A stretch of 11,381 nt of DNA from an uncultured Clostridia bacterium (GTDB taxonomy: Bacteria; Bacillota; Clostridia; Oscillospirales; Ruminococcaceae), in contig CAMOFU010000063.1 in assembly GCA_946613705.1 (NCBI GenBank), positions 1-11,381 of the forward strand. Direction: 5' to 3'. Under the pieces are notes generated by a model. That model had not been told where the DNA came from. It ran no database searches and saw nothing but the letters and a program-made list of their open reading frames with translations. Positions 6,882 through 11,381 of this stretch are shown one piece after another. Every line of letters starts with the position of its first letter. Positions within the stretch are counted from its first letter, which is position 1. The position numbers and the translations under genes are program-made.

Positions 6882-9356
6882 CTACAGTCCTATATCTCCG
6901 TTTATGTCAGCATAAATGCTTACCGCTCTGAACTCCTTCATCTTATAGTATGCAAGCAGCATTTCGCTTATGCAGCCCCGAAACTCACGGGTGCTGCGGC
7001 ATTTAAGGATCAGCCTGTACCTGTATTTGTTATTAATCCTGCCGAGTGTACACGGTGCGGGTCCGAGCGCTCTGATAGGCAGCTTCACACCGCTTTGCCT
7101 GAGCCTGTCGGCTCTCACGGCAAGCTCACGCGCGAACCACTCGGAAGCCTCGATCGTCCTGCTCTCCTGCGCTCCCGCAAATCCTATCACGCATATATCG
7201 CAGAACGGCGGATATATCAGCGCTTTTCTCAGCGCGAGCTCTTCTTCAAAAAACTCATCGTAATCCTGCTTTGCCGCAAGATTCAGCACAAAGTGATCGG
7301 GCACGAACGTCTGTAGATACGCAGTCCCGCGCTTGCTTCCCCGTCCGCTTCTTCCTGCGACCTGTGTAAGCAGCGAGAATGTGCGCTCATAACTCCTGAA
7401 ATCGCCCGTGAACAGTGCCTTATCGAGCGAGACCACGCCGACAAGCGTAACGTTCGGGAAGTTCAAGCCCTTAGCGATCATCTGAGTCCCGAGCATTATA
7501 TCATACTCGCCGTTCTCAAAGGCCTTGAAATTCTCCTCATACGAATACCTCGAAAACGTTGTATCCGCGTCCATTCTCAGCAGCCGCGCCTTCGGGAACC
7601 TTTCGGCAAGCTCGTCCTCAACCTTTTGTGTGCCCACACCGCTTGTAAGCAGGTGATCCGAACCGCACGAAGGACACTGACCGACATTATCCATAGTGAA
7701 GCCGCAGTAATGGCACATAAGCTTATTGTTCTTCTTATGATATGTCAGCGGCAGCTCACAGTTGGGACAGCTCACAGGCTTGCGGCAGTCGAGGCAGGAA
7801 ACATATGTATTGAAGCCCCTGCGGTTCAGAAGCAGTATAGCCTGCTCTTTATTTGCAAGCGTCTGTGCGATCTTATCCGTAAGCTTTTCGCTGAACAGCC
7901 TGCCGTTCTCATTAGCCATGTCTATGATCTCCACCTCGGGCAGAACAGCATCGGCATAGCGCTTTCTCATCTCAAACAGCTTAAACCGCTTTTTCACCTT
8001 CGCATTATAGAAGGTCTCGAGCGACGGTGTGGCAGAAGCCATAACAAGCACTGCATTATGATATCCGCAGCGCTTTATTGCAACGTCTCTCGCATGATAC
8101 CTCGGCGAGCTTTCGGACTTATATGTGTGCTCGCCCTCCTCATCAATAATGATGATACCGATATTATCGAGCGGAGCAAACACGGCGCTTCTTGTTCCTA
8201 TTACTATCCTTGCGGCTCCCGAACGGATCCTCTTATACTCATCTATCCGCTGCCCCAGCGAAAGCGATGAATGCAGAACAGCCACCAGCCCGCCGAAATA
8301 GCTCTTGAACTTTTTAAGCATCTGCGGTGTCAGTGATATCTCGGGCACGAGCATCATAGCTGTTCTTCCCGAGCGCAGCACGCTGTCTATCAGCCTGAAA
8401 AACACCGCAGTCTTGCCGCTGCCGGTCACGCCGTAAAGCAGCGAGCCCGCAGGCTTTCCCGCTTCGACGAGCCGCATTATACCGTCGTAGGCTGCCTGCT
8501 GCTCATCATTCAGCACTATACTGTCAGGACGTCTGACCTCATCAAGCTCCCCGATAGCATCACGCAGGACTTCATTCTTAAACTCCTCGAGAACACCCGC
8601 CTTCACCATTCTTGTGATAAGCGCTGTTGTGCATCCTGTCATGTACATGACCTCTTTGACCGAAGCACAGCCGTACTCGGCAAGCAGGTCGGCTACCTTT
8701 TTCTGTTTGCTTGTAAGCTTAGGCTCTGCTGCGGTACCCACGTTTTCAAGATAACTGCTGCCGAGCCTGAGCATCTTTACCGTCTCGTCACCGACACGTC
8801 TTTTCATCTCGTCTATCCGCTCAACATATCCCTTATCGACAAGTGAAGCAACTATACCCTTCAGCTTTGGCTGAACGGCAAAATTGAGGAAATCATCGAT
8901 CTCTCTCTGTGTCTTTGCCTGACAGATAAAATTCAGTACATTCCTTTCGCTCTCGGTCAGCTCACTCTCATCTACCGCAACATTGGCGGCGGCATAATGC
9001 ACAGAGAATTTATAACCGAAGCCCGCAGGAACGATGCTCCGATACGCATCGAAATAAGTACAGAATGTAGTCTCCTTCAGCCAGAATATGAGCTGCATCA
9101 ATTCATCTGTTATAAGCGGTTCCTCATCGGCGGGAGCGATAAGCGGTTTGATCCTTTCATCGGCGATATCAAGCGGGTGAAGCCTTGTCACGACCCCCAT
9201 CGTATGACGGTTGCCGCTGCCGAACGGAACTACCACTCTTATCCCGGGCACGACCCTGTCGGCGAACTGCGCGGGAACGGTGTAGCTGTACTCATTGTCA
9301 AAGCTGTAATGCGTTCCCGAAACAGCGACCTTTGCAACGATCAACTTCTCTTGCAC
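6882..9356 (-). CDS. priA: Primosomal replication-restart helicase PriA (3'-5')
   Basis: A superfamily-2 helicase that recognises abandoned forks and reloads the replisome. It has 824 residues, at the long end for the family. The N-terminal 3'-DNA-end-binding domain (about 1-105) is followed by a winged-helix region (to about 265). The helicase core has Walker A GVTGSGKT (309-316), LVPEISLTPQM (336-346), a motif II reading DEEG (405-408) and MASATPS (439-445). Two zinc sites use C521, C524, C530, C533, C548, C551, C561 and C564. GTQMIAKGLNF (623-633) and QVAGRSGRG (665-673) complete the core. Family motif II is usually DEEH; here the fourth residue is Gly. The start is GTG, with GGAG 8 nt upstream; a nearby ATG at 9373 is out of frame. 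It follows rpoZ by 18 bp, where coaBC sits in B. subtilis. Confidence 0.97.
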   Translation of the reverse strand: MQEKLIVAKVAVSGTHYSFDNEYSYTVPAQFADRVVPGIRVVVPFGSGNRHTMGVVTRLHPLDIADERIKPLIAPADEEPLITDELMQLIFWLKETTFCTYFDAYRSIVPAGFGYKFSVHYAAANVAVDESELTESERNVLNFICQAKTQREIDDFLNFAVQPKLKGIVASLVDKGYVERIDEMKRRVGDETVKMLRLGSSYLENVGTAAEPKLTSKQKKVADLLAEYGCASVKEVMYMTGCTTALITRMVKAGVLEEFKNEVLRDAIGELDEVRRPDSIVLNDEQQAAYDGIMRLVEAGKPAGSLLYGVTGSGKTAVFFRLIDSVLRSGRTAMMLVPEISLTPQMLKKFKSYFGGLVAVLHSSLSLGQRIDEYKRIRSGAARIVIGTRSAVFAPLDNIGIIIIDEEGEHTYKSESSPRYHARDVAIKRCGYHNAVLVMASATPSLETFYNAKVKKRFKLFEMRKRYADAVLPEVEIIDMANENGRLFSEKLTDKIAQTLANKEQAILLLNRRGFNTYVSCLDCRKPVSCPNCELPLTYHKKNNKLMCHYCGFTMDNVGQCPSCGSDHLLTSGVGTQKVEDELAERFPKARLLRMDADTTFSRYSYEENFKAFENGEYDIMLGTQMIAKGLNFPNVTLVGVVSLDKALFTGDFRSYERTFSLLTQVAGRSGRGSKRGTAYLQTFVPDHFVLNLAAKQDYDEFFEEELALRKALIYPPFCDICVIGFAGAQESRTIEASEWFARELAVRADRLRQSGVKLPIRALGPAPCTLGRINNKYRYRLILKCRSTREFRGCISEMLLAYYKMKEFRAVSIYADINGDIGL

Positions 9357-9374
9357 AGCAGCTGCTCCGTCATT

Positions 9375-9584
9375 TTATCGAAGCGAGGGATCCTCTATGA
9401 TCCTGTACTCACCCGAGGCAAGCTCGTCAACGGCAGTCTTTACAGGCTTCTCGTCGAGAATTGTCTTGTCCTTGTTTTCAAGAGCCTCATCGGTTATCTG
9501 TCTCGCTCTCTTGGCGACCGCCAGAACGAGGGAATAATAGCTCTCGTTATTCTTCAAAATCTGCACTACTGCTGGTCTAAGCAT
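9375..9584 (-). CDS. rpoZ: DNA-directed RNA polymerase subunit omega
   Basis: Small subunit that helps fold and assemble the beta' subunit of RNA polymerase; in many bacteria it also contributes to the (p)ppGpp response. The 69-residue product has the omega core: MLRPAVVQIL at the start and SYYSLVLAVAKRARQI (15-30). It ends in a charged tail, as in other Firmicutes. An in-frame ATG five codons earlier (9599) exists, but GAGGTG lies 7 nt before the ATG at 9584 and family members begin with ML-(R/K/Y)-P, so the shorter form is preferred. Its first 8 bases overlap the gmk stop (ATGCTTAG), a classic coupling arrangement. The gmk-rpoZ pairing is conserved across many bacteria and supports the call, which is otherwise hard for such a short protein. 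Confidence 0.93.
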   Translation of the reverse strand: MLRPAVVQILKNNESYYSLVLAVAKRARQITDEALENKDKTILDEKPVKTAVDELASGEYRIIEDPSLR

Positions 9585-10212
9585 TTTTAAGCACCTCATC
9601 TATCATCTTGATTATATCATCATTGGTCGGTCTGAATCTGTCCGCTGACCTGTCTCCCGACTTAACGGCACTGTACACCGTCTTGAAATCAGCTATAGCA
9701 TCATCAAGCTCGTCATTCATTATCACAAAATCATATCTGTCTGCTCTTGCGATCTCAGCCGAAGCTGCCGCAACGCGCTTATCTATCTTCTCAACAGGCT
9801 CTGTACCGCGTTTTAACAGCCTTCTGCGAAGCTCGGGTATCGACGGCGGAAGGATAAATACCGAAACAGCATCGGGCCTTTTCTCCTTGACCTGAAACGC
9901 TCCGTTTGTCTCGATCTCAAGCACCACGTCCCTGCCCTCAGCAAGGTTATCATATATCGGCTTTTTGGGTGTGCCGTACTGATTATCGGCAAAGCCTGCG
10001 TGCTCAATGAAATCATCATTTTCTGCCATTTTATCGAACTGCTCCACGGAAATGAAGTGATAATCCACACCGTCTTTCTCGCAGTCGCGGGGCTGTCTTG
10101 TTGTGCAGGATACCGAGTAGAACACCTTTATATCCTTGAAGACCTCATGCAGGATCGTTCCCTTTCCGCAGCCCGAGGGCGCGGATACGATAAATATAGT
10201 AGGTTCATTCAT
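9577..10212 (-). CDS. gmk: Guanylate kinase
   Basis: Phosphorylates GMP to GDP with ATP, an essential step in GTP and dGTP supply and in recycling cGMP and ppGpp-linked nucleotides. Its 211 residues are normal for the family. The P-loop APSGCGKGT is at 11-19. GMP-binding elements are SCTTRQPR (35-42), DYHFIS (50-55), FIEHAGF (68-74) and the tyrosine of YGTPK (79-83). The lid region contains RRRLLKRGTE (129-138). The usual DVQGA element reads ETNGA (101-105), a mild variation. GAGGTG stands 7 nt before the ATG. The gene overlaps remA by 8 bp (ATGAATGA) upstream and rpoZ by 8 bp downstream, so it is translationally tied on both sides. Confidence 0.97.
   Translation of the reverse strand: MNEPTIFIVSAPSGCGKGTILHEVFKDIKVFYSVSCTTRQPRDCEKDGVDYHFISVEQFDKMAENDDFIEHAGFADNQYGTPKKPIYDNLAEGRDVVLEIETNGAFQVKEKRPDAVSVFILPPSIPELRRRLLKRGTEPVEKIDKRVAAASAEIARADRYDFVIMNDELDDAIADFKTVYSAVKSGDRSADRFRPTNDDIIKMIDEVLKNA
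9592..9597 (-). promoter_or_regulatory. Ribosome binding site deciding the rpoZ start
   Basis: GAGGTG, inside the last codons of gmk, is 7 nt before the ATG at 9584. The alternative ATG at 9599 overlaps this site and has no comparable site of its own. Confidence 0.8.
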
Positions 10213-10462
10213 CGCTGTTCACCTCGCTGTTGTTTTCAAACCTCGCACCGACTGTCTCGGGCGCAACTGCCGATAACACAACATGGTCGCTGTCCATAAC
10301 GAGCACGGTCCTTGTGCGTCTGCCGCAGGTCGCATCTATAAGCGCTCCTTTATCCCTTGCCTCCTGTATTATCCTCTTGACAGGTGCAGACTCGGGAGTT
10401 ACAAGAGCTATCAGCCTGCCCGCGGACACCATATTTCCAAAGCCAATATTGATAAGCTGCAC
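10205..10462 (-). CDS. remA: RemA-family (DUF370) DNA-binding regulator
   Basis: An 85-residue protein of the RemA/DUF370 family. In B. subtilis RemA is a DNA-binding protein that forms ring-like oligomers and activates biofilm matrix and osmoprotection genes; in clostridia its targets are little known. The sequence reads QLINIGFGNMVSAGRLIALV (2-21), then TPESAPVKRII (22-32), LIDATCGRRTRTVLVMDS (41-58) and HVVLSAVAPET (60-70), all family-diagnostic. The frame stays open to a TTG at 10489, but AGGAGG lies 7 nt before the GTG at 10462 and family members begin just before L-I-N-I-G-F-G-N, so GTG is chosen. It starts 19 bp after yicC and its stop overlaps the gmk start. The yicC-remA-gmk order is strongly conserved in Firmicutes. 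The DNA-binding role is taken from the family. Confidence 0.94.
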   Translation of the reverse strand: MQLINIGFGNMVSAGRLIALVTPESAPVKRIIQEARDKGALIDATCGRRTRTVLVMDSDHVVLSAVAPETVGARFENNSEVNSDE

Positions 10463-10469
10463 TGCTCTG

Positions 10470-10475
10470 CCTCCT
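10470..10475 (-). promoter_or_regulatory. Ribosome binding site for the GTG start of remA
   Basis: A perfect AGGAGG is 7 nt before GTG at 10462, in the 19-bp yicC-remA gap. It is the strongest Shine-Dalgarno sequence among the genes here and excludes the TTG at 10489, which lies upstream of it. Confidence 0.88.
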
Positions 10476-10481
10476 GCTCGA

Positions 10482-11360
10482 TCATTCAATATTCTGTATC
10501 TGCTCTCTGATCTTTTCGATCTCGGCCTTCATATCAACGACCATTCTCGTGATCTCAAGCTCCTGACACTTCGAGCCTGTCGTGTTGACCTCTCGGTTGA
10601 TCTCCTGAATAAGAAAATCTATCTTCCTGCCTACAGGCTCACTGCTTTTCAGCAGCTCACGGAACTGAGCGATATGGCTCCTGAGCCTTACAGTCTCCTC
10701 GTCAACGGCTATCTTATCTGCGAAGATAGCCGCCTCGGTAAGTATCCTGCCCTCGTCGATATTTCTGTCGCCCACGACCTCGGCTACCTTTTCATAAAGC
10801 CTCTGCCTGTAAGCCTCTACCGATGCGGGACTAAGCTCCTCGATCTTTGCGACGGTCCTCTCTATCGTATCAAGGCGCGAGCTGATATCCTCATACATCT
10901 TAGCGCCCTCAGTCTCTCTCATACCGATAAAACGTTCGAGCGCAGCGCCCGCGACCTCACTCACCTGCTGCCAGATCTCCTCCTCATCGTCGATGACCTT
11001 TACAACAGTGAACACATCGGGCAGTCTCATCACATTGGAGAGCTTGAGATCGTCCTCCAGAGACAGCTCTCCCGCCGCACCGCGCAGGGCATTGATATAG
11101 CCCTTTGCGATCTCCTTATTGATCTCGATATCGGCATTCACGCCCTCCTGATTGTAAATAAAAACCGATACCTCGACCTTGCCCCTTGAAATAGCGCCGT
11201 GCATAAATGCTTTCAGCTTCTCGTCGAGATAGCCGTAAGCGCGGGGAGTCTTGGCAGAGAACTCATAATATCTGTGATTAACGGATCTGATCTCCACAAG
11301 TATCTCGCGGGGACCCATGACCCTTCTCTCGCGGCCGAAGCCCGTCATACTCTTTATCAT
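10482..11360 (-). CDS. yicC: YicC/YloC-family endoribonuclease
   Basis: A 292-residue, full-length member of the YicC family. E. coli YicC and B. subtilis YloC have been described as endoribonucleases; the natural substrates here are unknown. The N-terminal domain (about 1-155) opens with IKSMTGFGR (2-10), the family hallmark, followed by EIRSVNHRYYE (23-33). The C-terminal DUF1732-type domain (about 205-292) has ILTEAAIFADKI (206-217), VGRKIDFLIQEINREVNT (243-260) and a terminal helix. It is strongly charged and helical, with no signal peptide or membrane segment. The ATG is preceded by AAAGGA about 10 nt upstream. It is the first gene visible in the operon; the 21 bp left before the window edge are too short to show a promoter. 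In Firmicutes it regularly precedes remA. Confidence 0.94.
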   Translation of the reverse strand: MIKSMTGFGRERRVMGPREILVEIRSVNHRYYEFSAKTPRAYGYLDEKLKAFMHGAISRGKVEVSVFIYNQEGVNADIEINKEIAKGYINALRGAAGELSLEDDLKLSNVMRLPDVFTVVKVIDDEEEIWQQVSEVAGAALERFIGMRETEGAKMYEDISSRLDTIERTVAKIEELSPASVEAYRQRLYEKVAEVVGDRNIDEGRILTEAAIFADKIAVDEETVRLRSHIAQFRELLKSSEPVGRKIDFLIQEINREVNTTGSKCQELEITRMVVDMKAEIEKIREQIQNIE

Positions 11361-11381
11361 TGGCTTACAATCCTTTCGGAA

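Noticed and set aside
6309..7316. Long open frame on the plus strand (about 335 codons)
   Set aside because: It lies antisense to fmt, def and priA, whose motifs are unmistakable. Its translation shows no family resemblance, and it has no sensible ribosome site. It is a by-product of codon bias.
9371..9373. ATG just after the rpoZ stop as the priA start
   Set aside because: It is out of frame with priA and meets a stop after ten codons.
10230..11189. Plus-strand open frame of about 319 codons
   Set aside because: It is antisense to remA and yicC, which are clearly real; no recognisable domain.
1..11381. Search for a defence system, mobile element, RNA gene, frameshift or foreign gene block
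   Set aside because: All twelve genes are intact housekeeping families in a conserved order on one strand, with only one cut by the window edge. No tRNA, rRNA, inverted-repeat pair, integrase or transposase is visible.

Overview
The window is a tightly packed block of housekeeping genes from a low-to-mid GC Gram-positive bacterium. All genes lie on the minus strand, so transcription runs from the right edge (about 11381) to the left edge (1). Gene order and protein sequences point to a clostridial Firmicute. Within that group the Ruminococcus-like Oscillospiraceae fit best, but this is a judgement from sequence style and not a database result.

In transcription order the genes are: yicC (endoribonuclease family), remA (DUF370 DNA-binding regulator), gmk (guanylate kinase), rpoZ (RNA polymerase omega), priA (replication restart helicase), def (peptide deformylase), fmt (Met-tRNA formyltransferase), rsmB (16S rRNA m5C methyltransferase), rlmN (23S rRNA/tRNA m2A methyltransferase), prpC (PP2C phosphatase), prkC (PASTA Ser/Thr kinase), and the first 27 codons of rsgA/cpgA (ribosome-assembly GTPase), cut by the left edge. 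This matches the Bacillus subtilis yloC-to-cpgA region as I remember it, except that coaBC, which lies between rpoZ and priA there, is absent here.

Every intergenic gap is short (0 to 52 bp). Two junctions overlap by 8 bp (remA/gmk and gmk/rpoZ) and fmt/rsmB abut as TAA|ATG. I see no internal terminator or convincing internal promoter. The block therefore looks like one operon whose promoter lies upstream of the right edge, or further. Functionally it joins GTP supply and transcription (gmk, rpoZ), fork restart (priA), initiator-Met formylation and deformylation (fmt, def), ribosome modification and assembly (rsmB, rlmN, rsgA) and a kinase/phosphatase signalling pair (prkC, prpC).

Four starts are non-ATG, chosen from Shine-Dalgarno position and family N-termini: GTG for remA and priA, TTG for fmt and prpC. 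No stretch longer than 52 bp lacks a gene. There are no RNA genes, mobile elements or CRISPR arrays. I found no undescribed system. The least ordinary features are in PrkC: a very acidic juxtamembrane tract and an Ala/Thr-rich tail after the PASTA repeats, both encoded by low-complexity DNA.
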